Positions 27,001-33,129 of a DNA stretch of 34,551 nt are shown piece after piece. A program made the translations under genes and the position numbers. The stretch is from a virus, in IMG/VR virus record IMGVR_UViG_3300034104_002007, positions 1 to 34,551 of that record; one strand, written 5' to 3'. The first letter of the stretch is position 1, and every line of letters starts with the position of its first letter. The notes under the pieces were generated by a model. That model was not told where the DNA came from and made no database searches. It worked only from the letters and a program-made list of their open reading frames with translations.

Positions 27001-27591
27001 ACACTAACTTGTTCAACAAACCTAATAAGGTCATATCAAAACTATACAAACGTTACGCCAACAACAACTACTAGTAATTATAAAACAATGTATAATCTTT
27101 TAATTAAAAAAATTAAAGAACTAGCATTACCGGAAAGTCAGAAAATCATATTAAGCACATTTTTATTTTCAACAATTTATATTGGAAGTGACAGCTCAGG
27201 ACAATTTAAAACACTCAATTTTAATTATTCTGCAATACCATTAAATGTTGATTGGGGTGGTGCTGCAACTTACTTTGATTTAAATTATTTTTGTGTTGAT
27301 CAAGGAAAAAATTTAAAAGTACCTATGGCAACATTTTCATCTTTAGAAAAATTTTTAGATTTTATGGTTAATAAATACTCTGGTAAAGTCGGTGGTATTG
27401 AGTCTTTAATTGATAATACTTTAACGGGTGTTGATTTAGACAATAGTATTATTGACGCTTTAACAAAATCATATGTTTTGGATTTCCCAACCAACAAATC
27501 ACCAAAAGTGTATGATGAAATGCAACCTAATGACATCAGTAAAATTAAAACAAAAATTAAAGAATCAATAAATTTATTTAAATCTTTATAA
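21088..27591 (+). CDS. Giant baseplate hub-like structural protein, 2167 aa
   Basis: The largest gene in the window. Residues 1-260 include NSPYAAFFQLPYPIFYLTI and FYTYKYSILSYVPWS, as in large phage baseplate proteins. Residues about 1127-1195 are a separate Gly/Thr-rich beta module (LEILSITAPAIIPGS, SGTTGGTGSYVIS) of a type found repeatedly in phage tail proteins. Residues about 1850-1910 resemble the gp27/gpD-type hub fold: YKCSVDMLGNAMIQP, YVPLFSGPYMILKVTHRI, GFETSFEGQRQPF. The final 250 residues, after a helical linker, could be an additional domain that I cannot name. It probably combines hub and wedge functions that smaller phages split between genes. Start at ATG 21088 overlaps the gp53-like gene. 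Confidence 0.7.
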   Translation: MVNNGENILVEFDYQNITVIDPNKIIDNDGKVSERLINHEDLVIYANLECNVVPRTKLAVGVPLDESLKTISVGKINFLNPGFKTFLEDGYVDEVTGKNSLVGKGVNQVNSKFKYAKNKSDDFYVNQTLTSDGQPGAVDNGLLGITDITITYGTDFLPVIDMTLEDVKGRALFEGGNNSPYAAFFQLPYPIFYLTIKGYLGKAVRLPLMLYTFSSSYDSNSGNFRVQLKFYTYKYSILSYVPWSTMLAVPFMYRSIIETKSESKTNQNSSVTLDRGFTSNGYQKMKELYSEYKAKGLIDENFPELTIQQLQRRLNLFLKSIYESFKKTNLNILNDIDEFEKNLELYRSEVVTYADSWTNTYLDIKNPFVDTTGNSNYIFQKQITNVNDAKTKLYGLVLKYNKLLNDNKTLGKNTKNKVPISIACSSTQSNCIFISSVKSSNDLDLSKTYFQRYNKEYPIGNSTVTTEFKNQINKELQGKEVFFYEGTDSFISAIDKIKENFLKQKQSIEEQLTKDLANKISGSIADGGIGFEPTMRNVLAVFFAQGEAFLRLMDDVHTKAWGVRDDRFRKTAIFTNSGGSSVDVKDLPQNQTPVYPWPQVINKNDNKKDGEKFELVYPGDDSVAQSLNAYSPEVWPEVEFVEEFIRGYTLRETQIPEPETITNSQINPRRLSFNAIEFPIGNEVFTNSEEVKFFYEMYERLIINSFYEKFNRDGVYQYNIPYYVAEMERIDIIDALGDDNPYLSYKLKEFDLSNFVSYLRDISNQGQGPSWQNYIRGEFNTSYIKNDIKTSFEILSYTVVENPKSQPSVSIENTDQINKYISKNVVMENYDLSDIYPLTSLNWIKKNMSNGSVIKTPIDAFVTANVLNYNETNKVITNFEENSQTEKKPITNFNYEEATMFRPLSITNLKIFYNNRKFENQYVTEGNLNYVNYTNQLTATQTTSMLNTPYFVNAIQKGVFEFRYNPSNLYPYKEAAFLFLNSLPLATTKERYKKYNNNNSVTELDYVLSTLKKYGAIHKVPYAWVLKYGSIWHRYKTWIETGKDILDDVWKDFDYVGNFDPTTSAITKTYNLTIDGAPYEFVLQDDLVVGSLSRTIMNPGFYPKTIDDFNVFYQGTRVFDSTYEVTGQCKISGNTLEILSITAPAIIPGSVIVGPNILLNTTVVSQISGTTGGTGSYVISETYTTNVGPTNFTISNVENVDYSSQDIQLSIDDGSLYLNYSLSSVISKFNGFNPLQPNRSLILKPWSCFSTTPDGQVYPMPSFGSSLNQVNDECFNLGGTMTKEVKNNSALYNGSVRNFWKAPNYGYFDNDKVEIPKPDSYLKEIFNNLSIQQNFSINGSDVSYSKIDDMFSAFDKKALDILEKEFLNFSKSVYDIESKNQEELETKNKYKNFQGLMRTIMKVEKPIGDVPSVIISEITNKQISQFNYYLGLFMKYETIIKYGNPSSFDRRLFYTFSNEFIQDPLTYNYYKTNSPNALPTPSGTITLANSKALYPQTWKALETYVGFSDITALQYSNLGSFITDFFIDMNVEFEENNVIRFAPIIKIYATQKLLDSSLNREKFLNLMSVYLTKGENYIDTVLNLELTTLRKNIPKVTIKKEAKKVKADLNGEQTRYELYDMFKGLNDTWIAGGDYKTKTLFEDVLLYDRASRDVGQKIYADVFKVKDTIDYGSYKNKMLDIISTILTNNNFTFFTLPAYANFYNVQDVSKNASPSPEGSLEFANSLFGTFTSLDYRETSSKFLCLFANKPSEHLALNENIDYRFRDDAFDLRRSSDCPLVEDQDGKQDWDRSNKVVGFNIDMGPQNQQIFTKFDVSQEPGDPTAESLEVLNQMANLNRNRGGGTQSVSLYNLYRNRSYKCSVDMLGNAMIQPMMYFNLRYVPLFSGPYMILKVTHRINDSGFETSFEGQRQPFYSIPTLDKYLQSLNSKILTSLKQKIQEEDSRLSETPDNILKEQNSSVSYATEGIGDVTTLTCSTNLIRSYQNYTNVTPTTTTSNYKTMYNLLIKKIKELALPESQKIILSTFLFSTIYIGSDSSGQFKTLNFNYSAIPLNVDWGGAATYFDLNYFCVDQGKNLKVPMATFSSLEKFLDFMVNKYSGKVGGIESLIDNTLTGVDLDNSIIDALTKSYVLDFPTNKSPKVYDEMQPNDISKIKTKIKESINLFKSL

Positions 27592-27608
27592 CATTTAAAT
27601 TAAACAGA

Positions 27609-27616
27609 TATTTATA
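27609..27616 (+). promoter_or_regulatory. TATTTATA putative promoter for the 75-aa gene pair
   Basis: Plus-strand TATTTATA, 12 bases before the ATG at 27629, with an A-rich leader. Confidence 0.4.
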
Positions 27617-27628
27617 AATAAAAAGAAT

Positions 27629-27856
27629 ATGAGTAGTACTAAACTAATATTGGACAATTATCTTGGTAAGAATACAAGAATGTCAGAAAAAGATATGGGT
27701 GACGGAACAAAACAAGTATGTGATTTAGATACTGGAGATTGTTATACCGTTAGAATGAAAGATGGTCTTATTGAAAGAGTAGACAACACTATGAAACAAT
27801 TTAAAAAAATTCACGTTGAGACCAAATCTGGTATAAAAACTTTATTAAATGGTTAA
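27629..27856 (+). CDS. Hypothetical protein, 75 aa
   Basis: A small protein of unknown function. It has two cysteines in a CDLDTGDC arrangement within a beta-like segment (KQVCDLDTGDCYTVRMKDG) and a basic C-terminus. No signal peptide or membrane segment is present. It follows a promoter-like element and overlaps the next gene by 8 bases (ATGGTTAA), so both are cotranscribed and coupled. Placed at the end of the structural module, it may be a minor virion or assembly component, but this is only positional. Confidence 0.65.
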   Translation: MSSTKLILDNYLGKNTRMSEKDMGDGTKQVCDLDTGDCYTVRMKDGLIERVDNTMKQFKKIHVETKSGIKTLLNG

Positions 27857-28568
27857 TATGAATGTAGATAGAAAAATTCTAGAGGAAATTAGAAGATTCA
27901 ATAATATAAATAACTATATTAAAGAACAAGCAACACCAGAAGATTCTGGGATTGAAGGTTTAGATTTAGGAGCCGAAGAACCCCTTCCAGGAGCTGCAAG
28001 TCCAGCCCCAGGAACCCCACCTCCTCTAGGTGGAGATTTAGGAACACCTCCACCGCCACCGACAGGAGATTTAGGTGCAACTGGAGCAACGACTGGCACC
28101 ACAGTAGATATTGCTAATGACCCAGACGTTGAAGAAGTTGGTGGCGATGAAGAACCTACTGATGAAGAAAGTGGTGTTGAAGAATTAGATATTACAGACC
28201 TTGTTGATTCACAAAAAACAATGTCTGATAAACAAGAAGAATATTTTAGTAATTTGTTTAACCAATTACAAACGTTGGAAACAAAACTTGGTGAAATGGA
28301 CAATCTTGTAAACAAACTTAATGACCTTGAAACAAAATTTGATAAATTAAGACCAAAAACACCAGTTGAAAAACTAGAATTAAGGTCTTTAGATTCTGGA
28401 CCTTTTAATCAAAAACTTTCTGATTTTTTTGAAGACAAAAAAGAAGACTTTGAAAAAAGTGGAAAACACGAATATGTTTTAACACCAGACGAGGTTGAAA
28501 GTTTGTCAACAACAGAGGTTAAAGATAGTTTTAACCAATTTGGCGAAGACGAAAACAATTATATGTAA
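27849..28568 (+). CDS. Proline-rich, acidic, coiled-coil protein, 239 aa
   Basis: A low-complexity protein of unknown function. Residues 1-27 form a charged helix (KILEEIRRFNNINNYIKEQ), about 42-85 are a Pro/Gly/Ala-rich linker (PGTPPPLGGDLGTPPPPP), 90-118 are very acidic, and about 120-175 form a heptad-like coiled coil (NLFNQLQTLETKLGEMDNL and onward). The C-terminus is acidic. The architecture suits an oligomeric virion scaffold or a tail-associated protein; no enzymatic motif is seen. A second ATG at 27858 could be the start. A strong terminator follows, making this the last gene of the structural module. Confidence 0.7.
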   Translation: MVNMNVDRKILEEIRRFNNINNYIKEQATPEDSGIEGLDLGAEEPLPGAASPAPGTPPPLGGDLGTPPPPPTGDLGATGATTGTTVDIANDPDVEEVGGDEEPTDEESGVEELDITDLVDSQKTMSDKQEEYFSNLFNQLQTLETKLGEMDNLVNKLNDLETKFDKLRPKTPVEKLELRSLDSGPFNQKLSDFFEDKKEDFEKSGKHEYVLTPDEVESLSTTEVKDSFNQFGEDENNYM

Positions 28569-28569
28569 T

Positions 28570-28606
28570 GTTTAAGGTCGCAATTTGCGACCTTAAACTT
28601 TTTTTT
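28570..28606 (+). terminator. Strong rho-independent terminator closing the structural module
   Basis: A perfect 12-bp stem (GTTTAAGGTCGC with its complement) around AATTT, followed by eight T. It begins immediately after the stop of the coiled-coil gene and separates the structural module from the replication module. Confidence 0.92.
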
Positions 28607-28616
28607 ATTTAGCGTA

Positions 28617-28645
28617 TTGACTACTATTTTTATTTAACTTATATT
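28617..28645 (+). promoter_or_regulatory. Sigma70-like promoter for the gp32-like gene
   Basis: TTGACT (28617-28622) and TATATT (28640-28645) are separated by exactly 17 bases, close to a consensus housekeeping promoter, right after the strong terminator. It differs from the TATTTAT element of the structural genes, in line with early/middle expression by host polymerase. Confidence 0.6.
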
Positions 28646-28676
28646 TTCTATTGTAAACTTTTAATAAATAATATAT

Positions 28677-29543
28677 ATGGCGACAAACAATGTTTTAGAT
28701 GCAGTTTTGGCTCAGTATGAAAGCTCAAAACAAAGTGGTTCTTCTTCCACTTCAAAAATGTCTCAAGAAGAAAGAATGAAAAAGTATTTTGCTGCAATAC
28801 TTAAAGACAACGAAAAGCAAGCACAAAAAAGAATCCGTATTTTACCAACACCAGACGGGTCAACACCGTTTAAAGAAGTGTGGTTTCACGAAATCCTTGT
28901 GGACGGTAAATGGCAGAAATTTTATGATCCAGGAAAAAATGACAATGAGCGCTCACCATTAAGTGAGGTTTATGAAGAGTTGATGAATACTGGAAAAGAT
29001 TCTGACAAAGATTTAGCAAAACAATACAAACCTCGTAAGTTTTATATTGTTAAAGTAATTGACCGTGACAACGAACAAGATGGTCCTAAATTCTGGCGAT
29101 TTAAACACAACTACAAGCAAGAAGGAATTTTTGATAAAATCATTCCAATCTACAAAGCAAAAGGTGATGTTGCTGACGCGGACAAAGGACGAGATTTAAT
29201 TCTTGAACTAACAAAAGCAAAAACACCAAAAGGTGCGTTCTATACAGTAATCCAAACTGTTATGTATGATGACCCATCTCCAGTACACGAAGATGAAGAC
29301 ACAATGACATCTTGGATTGGAGACGAACTTACTTGGGAAGATGTTTATTCTAAAAAACCAGCAGAATACCTTGAAGCAATTGCTCGTGGTGAAACACCAA
29401 GATGGGATTCTGATGCTGGAAAATACATTTACAGTAATTCTACAGAAGGTGAAATCTCTATGGGTGGTAAAAAAACCAAAGAAGAAACAAAAGTCGTTGA
29501 TCCACAAGAAGACGATGATATTGACGAAGAGTTACCATTCTAA
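28677..29543 (+). CDS. gp32: Single-stranded DNA-binding protein (gp32-like)
   Basis: A 288-residue protein similar in size to T4 gp32 (301). It has a Ser-rich N-terminal arm, a basic entry KQAQKRIRILPTPDGSTPF into the OB-fold core, aromatic strands (EVWFHEILVDGKWQKFYDP, KPRKFYIVKVIDRD, KFWRFKHNY), and a highly acidic C-terminal tail ending DDDIDEELPF, the part that recruits partners. It coats ssDNA during replication and recombination and cooperates with UvsX, encoded next. The Cys/His zinc-binding residues of T4 gp32 are absent; a DPGKNDNERSPLSE segment occupies that place. It has its own promoter and terminator, as expected for an abundant protein. Confidence 0.85.
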   Translation: MATNNVLDAVLAQYESSKQSGSSSTSKMSQEERMKKYFAAILKDNEKQAQKRIRILPTPDGSTPFKEVWFHEILVDGKWQKFYDPGKNDNERSPLSEVYEELMNTGKDSDKDLAKQYKPRKFYIVKVIDRDNEQDGPKFWRFKHNYKQEGIFDKIIPIYKAKGDVADADKGRDLILELTKAKTPKGAFYTVIQTVMYDDPSPVHEDEDTMTSWIGDELTWEDVYSKKPAEYLEAIARGETPRWDSDAGKYIYSNSTEGEISMGGKKTKEETKVVDPQEDDDIDEELPF

Positions 29544-29555
29544 TTTTTAACAAAT

Positions 29556-29605
29556 AATATGGGTATATTAGTGGACAATGTACCCATATTTTCTTATCTT
29601 TTTAA
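29556..29605 (+). terminator. Terminator after the gp32-like gene
   Basis: A perfect 10-bp stem (AATATGGGTA, 29556-29565, with TACCCATATT, 29581-29590) around a 15-base loop, followed by a T-rich tract. It lies 12 bases after the gp32-like stop and would set a high SSB to UvsX transcript ratio. Confidence 0.7.
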
Positions 29606-29614
29606 AAAAACATT

Positions 29615-30625
29615 ATGGCAATCAAAAAAACAGACTTTAGTTCGATAAAGAAAAAATTCTCGTCGGACGCAAAATACAAACCACAAAGATACTTTGATTT
29701 AGGACCAGCATTTTTAGATGCTGTAGGACTTCCAGGTCCTGCTATGGGACACATCAATATGTTTCTTGGACATTCAGATACTGGAAAAACAACAGCTCTT
29801 GTAAAAACAGCCGTTGATGCTCAAAAAAAAGAAATACTACCGGTTTTTATTATCACAGAACAAAAATGGTCTTTTGAGCACTCAAAACTTATGGGGTTTG
29901 AATGTGAAGAAGTTGTTGATGAAGAAACTGGTGAGTTAACTTGGGATGGTTTCTTTTTATTTAATAACAATTTTAGTTATATTGAACAAATCACAGACTA
30001 TATTAATGATTTATTAGACGCACAAGAAAAAGGTGAGTTAGATTATTCATTATGTATTATGTGGGACTCTGTTGGTTCAGTTCCTTGTAAAATGACATAC
30101 GAAGGTAAAGGCGGTAAACAACACAACGCAAGTGTTTTGGCGGATAAGATTGGAATGGGAATTAACCAAAGAATTTCTGGGTCACGTAAAGCTGATTCTA
30201 AATTTGAAAACACATTAATCATTGTAAACCAACCTTGGGTAGAATTACCAGACAATCCATTTGGACAACCAAAAATTAAAGCAAAAGGTGGTGAAGCAAT
30301 TTGGTTAAACTCATCTTTAGTATTTTTATACGGAAACCAAAAAGGAGCGGGAACAACAAAGATTACAGCGACTAAAGACAAAAGAACTGTTAAATTTGCA
30401 TCAAGAACAAAAGTATCGGTTATGAAAAACCATATTAATGGACTTGGGTTTGAAGATGGTAAAATTATCGTAACACCTCACGGGTTTTTACCTGGAAAAG
30501 ACGCTACGGAAGAAAAGAAATCTATAGAAGATTACAAAAAAGATTATGCCGAATATTGGAAAAATATTATTGGTGTAGATGGTGAATTTGATTTAAAAGA
30601 AGAAAAGGTTTATGAACAAGAATAA
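29615..30625 (+). CDS. uvsX: UvsX/RecA-type strand-exchange recombinase
   Basis: A 336-residue RecA-family ATPase. Walker A is GHSDTGKT (52-59), the Walker B region is LCIMWDS (146-152), a Gln/Asn strand IIVNQPW follows, and loop regions contain KGGKQHNA and the GGEAIWLN stretch. Length and sequence match T4-type UvsX, which forms filaments on ssDNA and drives recombination-dependent replication and repair with gp32. An acidic C-terminal tail is present. The gene overlaps the methyltransferase by 14 bases and heads a tightly packed run down to the helicase. Confidence 0.92.
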   Translation: MAIKKTDFSSIKKKFSSDAKYKPQRYFDLGPAFLDAVGLPGPAMGHINMFLGHSDTGKTTALVKTAVDAQKKEILPVFIITEQKWSFEHSKLMGFECEEVVDEETGELTWDGFFLFNNNFSYIEQITDYINDLLDAQEKGELDYSLCIMWDSVGSVPCKMTYEGKGGKQHNASVLADKIGMGINQRISGSRKADSKFENTLIIVNQPWVELPDNPFGQPKIKAKGGEAIWLNSSLVFLYGNQKGAGTTKITATKDKRTVKFASRTKVSVMKNHINGLGFEDGKIIVTPHGFLPGKDATEEKKSIEDYKKDYAEYWKNIIGVDGEFDLKEEKVYEQE

Positions 30626-31634
30626 ATTAAAAGTAGTATCATTATTTTCCGGTTACGGAACACAAGAGTTAGCACTTAAATATATTGGGGTTGACTATGA
30701 AAATGTTGCAAACTGTGACAACTTCAAACAAGCAAACGAATGTTATGACGTTTTACATACAACAACAAACGGAAATCTAGGAGATATAACAAAAGTTGAC
30801 GAAAACAACTTTCCAAATTGTGATTTATTAACATATTCGTTTCCTTGTCAAGACATTTCAATATCTGGTGTACAAAGAGGAATTAAAGAAGGTACAAGAA
30901 GTGGGTTGTTATTTGATGTTGAAAGACTTTTATCTGTTAATAGACCACAATATCTATTGATGGAAAACGTTAAAAATTTAGTATCTAAAAACCACTATGA
31001 AAATTTTAAAAAACACATTTATTTTCTTCGTGGATTAGGATATACTTCGTACTGGAGAATTTTGAATGGTGCTGACTTTGGTTGTCCACAAAATAGAGAG
31101 CGAGTTTTTATGGTTTCAGTTTTAAATGGTGACAAAGATGACGTGAAACAAAAAATGATGAATGTTGATATTCACAAAAAAACTAGAATACCTATGGACA
31201 CATTTATTGAAGACACCGAAAATCAATCATTGTTTATTGATTGTCCATACACCTTACATCAACCAAAACACCACACAATTTGTAGATTAATTGCTAGAAG
31301 GGATGATATTAGTTACGACCAAGCAAGAAGAATTTATTCTATTGAAGGGTGTTCACCTTGTCTAACAACTAGTGGTTCACCACAAATTATGACAAGAGAC
31401 GGTAGAGTAAGAACAATTACCGCAAGAGAAGGGTATAGGTTTATGGGTGTTCGTGACGAAGATATTGATTTATTACTAACAACATCATTATCAACAAAAG
31501 GGCACGTATCTCTAGCCGGAAACTCAATTTGTGTACCAGTAATGGAAGCTATATTTACAGAGTTTCTCTCTGACTATATCCAGGAAAAAGAACCAGTATT
31601 GTCAAACCCAATAAACGAAACTTCTAATGACTAA
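30612..31634 (+). CDS. C5-cytosine DNA methyltransferase
   Basis: A 340-residue enzyme with the motifs in canonical order: I (VVSLFSGYGTQELAL, SAM binding), IV FPCQ (77-80, catalytic C79), VI ENV (118-120), VIII QNRERV (160-165), IX RTITAREGYRFMG (267-279) and X AGNSICVPV (302-310). The target recognition region (about 170-265) is short, so the recognised sequence cannot be told. It methylates cytosine C5 in duplex DNA, probably to protect phage DNA from host restriction. It overlaps uvsX by 14 bases and RNase H by 8, so it is part of the replication operon rather than a stand-alone cassette. No restriction enzyme gene lies next to it. The function call is firm. Confidence 0.95.
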   Translation: MNKNKLKVVSLFSGYGTQELALKYIGVDYENVANCDNFKQANECYDVLHTTTNGNLGDITKVDENNFPNCDLLTYSFPCQDISISGVQRGIKEGTRSGLLFDVERLLSVNRPQYLLMENVKNLVSKNHYENFKKHIYFLRGLGYTSYWRILNGADFGCPQNRERVFMVSVLNGDKDDVKQKMMNVDIHKKTRIPMDTFIEDTENQSLFIDCPYTLHQPKHHTICRLIARRDDISYDQARRIYSIEGCSPCLTTSGSPQIMTRDGRVRTITAREGYRFMGVRDEDIDLLLTTSLSTKGHVSLAGNSICVPVMEAIFTEFLSDYIQEKEPVLSNPINETSND

Positions 31635-32643
31635 AACTTTATTAGTTGATGGAAATAATCTATTAAAAATTGGTTTTCACGGTGTTAGAGACTTTTTTAA
31701 TAAAGGAGAACACGTTGGTGGTACTTGGCACTTTTTAAACACTTTAAGAAGATTTTTAGAGGAAACTAATTATAACAAAGTAGTTGTCTTTTGGGATAGT
31801 GAAACTGGTTCTTCACAAAGAAGAATTATCTATCCCAAATACAAACTCAATAGAAAACAAAAAAACGAAGAAGATTTTAAAGAACAATCTTTTACCACTC
31901 AAAAAAACAGAGTAAAACAATACCTAGAAGAAATGTTTGTTAGACAATTAGAGGTAGAACAATCGGAGGCTGACGATTTAATTGCTTACTATTGTCAAAT
32001 TTCTGAAGATGAAGACAAAACAATATTTTCATCCGATAGAGATTTAACACAGTTAATTTCTGAAAGAGTAACTATATATTCACCCCAACAAAAACGATAT
32101 TATAAAAATGGTGATGGTATTAAAATGGATATGTCAGAAATACCACATTATAATATCAAAACTTACAAAATATTAACTGGTGATAGTTCAGATAATATTG
32201 ATGGTATTTTTTATTTGGGTGAAAAAACATTTCTTAAATTATTTCCTGAAATACTTGATACTGAATTAAAATATACCGATATTTTAACAAAGGCAGAAAG
32301 TTTACTTTCGGAACAAAAAGGAAATGTTGCCTTACAAAATCTCCTAAGTGGGAAAACCAAAGAGGGAATATTTGGAGAGGAGTTTTTCACAATCAACGAA
32401 AAAATAGTGGATCTCGCAAACCCATTAATTTCGGAAGAAGGAAAAGAATTTGTTAGATTATATTATTCAGAGTCGTTGGATCCAGACGGAAGAGGACATA
32501 GAAATCTAATAAGAATGATGATGGACGACGGATTCTTCAAATTTCTCCCAAAGGGTGACGATGCCTGGGTAAATTTTTTAAAACCATTTTTAAAACTATC
32601 AAGAAAAGAAAAAACAAATTTTAGAAACAGAACAAAAAAGTAA
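31627..32643 (+). CDS. rnh: RNase H / 5'-3' exonuclease (FEN-1 family, T4 Rnh-like)
   Basis: A 338-residue flap-nuclease family protein. Acidic metal ligands are visible: D8 (LVDGNN), D57 (FWDSE), the EADD cluster (114-117), D137/D139 (SSDRDL) and D186/D189 (TGDSSDNIDG), followed by a helix-hairpin-helix region (GIFYLGEKTFLKLFP). In T4 this enzyme removes RNA primers and adjacent DNA from Okazaki fragments with help of gp32 and the clamp; both size and order near gp32/uvsX genes agree. Its start overlaps the methyltransferase by 8 bases. C-terminal residues are strongly basic (KKTNFRNRTKK-like), likely for DNA binding. Confidence 0.92.
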   Translation: MTKTLLVDGNNLLKIGFHGVRDFFNKGEHVGGTWHFLNTLRRFLEETNYNKVVVFWDSETGSSQRRIIYPKYKLNRKQKNEEDFKEQSFTTQKNRVKQYLEEMFVRQLEVEQSEADDLIAYYCQISEDEDKTIFSSDRDLTQLISERVTIYSPQQKRYYKNGDGIKMDMSEIPHYNIKTYKILTGDSSDNIDGIFYLGEKTFLKLFPEILDTELKYTDILTKAESLLSEQKGNVALQNLLSGKTKEGIFGEEFFTINEKIVDLANPLISEEGKEFVRLYYSESLDPDGRGHRNLIRMMMDDGFFKFLPKGDDAWVNFLKPFLKLSRKEKTNFRNRTKK

Positions 32644-32646
32644 AAA

Positions 32647-33096
32647 ATGAGAGAACAAGAAGTAACAAAAGTAGAATTTCTTTTAATGTGTAATGACAAT
32701 ATTGTTGTACAACGATATTTTAATGTCAAGGGTTTCAATAAAAACGCACACAAATCTGAAGATTTTTATGATTACATTAGATCGTTTTGTAATGAACTAC
32801 AATACGATTTAAAAATGAGATCTGTAGTTTATATGTTGGAAAACCAATATGAAATTATGGAAAACCCGGAAGTGTTAAACACATCCATAACAGAAGGTGA
32901 CGAAATTTTTAACCTATATATTAAGGTTGAGAATATGACAATTTGTCAGAGGTCATTTGATGCAAAAGTATACCCACCAAAGGTCAGATATACCGTAGAC
33001 CTACGCCCAAAGCTGAAAACCATATTGTCGGAACTTACTGACATTTTTTCAGGTAGAAAATTTAATTATTTTTATCCACAATTTATTCAAAACTAG
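32647..33096 (+). CDS. Hypothetical protein, 149 aa, in the replication operon
   Basis: An unrecognised 149-residue protein starting 3 bases after the RNase H stop. It contains an early hydrophobic strand (KVEFLLMCNDNIVVQRYFNV), a helix (DFYDYIRSFCNELQYDLKMR), and a later strand-rich part (FNLYIKVENMTICQRSFDAK) ending with aromatic FNYFYPQF. No enzymatic or nucleic-acid motif is obvious. T4 encodes helicase loader gp59, gp33 and dsbA near rnh and 32, so a loader or transcription accessory role is possible by position only. The gene is followed by a TATTTATC element before the helicase. Confidence 0.7.
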   Translation: MREQEVTKVEFLLMCNDNIVVQRYFNVKGFNKNAHKSEDFYDYIRSFCNELQYDLKMRSVVYMLENQYEIMENPEVLNTSITEGDEIFNLYIKVENMTICQRSFDAKVYPPKVRYTVDLRPKLKTILSELTDIFSGRKFNYFYPQFIQN

Positions 33097-33099
33097 TAG

Positions 33100-33107
33100 T
33101 ATTTATC
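33100..33107 (+). promoter_or_regulatory. TATTTATC element before the helicase gene
   Basis: Plus-strand TATTTATC, 22 bases before the ATG at 33130. It is the only copy in the replication module and could give the helicase an additional late transcript. Confidence 0.35.
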
Positions 33108-33129
33108 TTTACTGATAAGAAGAAAAATT

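Noticed and set aside
27040-27591. Possible cell-wall hydrolase (glucosaminidase-like) domain at the end of the 2167-aa protein
   Set aside because: Only a faint resemblance (a SLEKFLDFMVNKY helix); no catalytic residues could be identified.
27914-28315. 133-aa minus-strand open frame in the proline-rich gene
   Set aside because: Mirrors the Pro/Gly codon repeats of the sense gene; no upstream signal.
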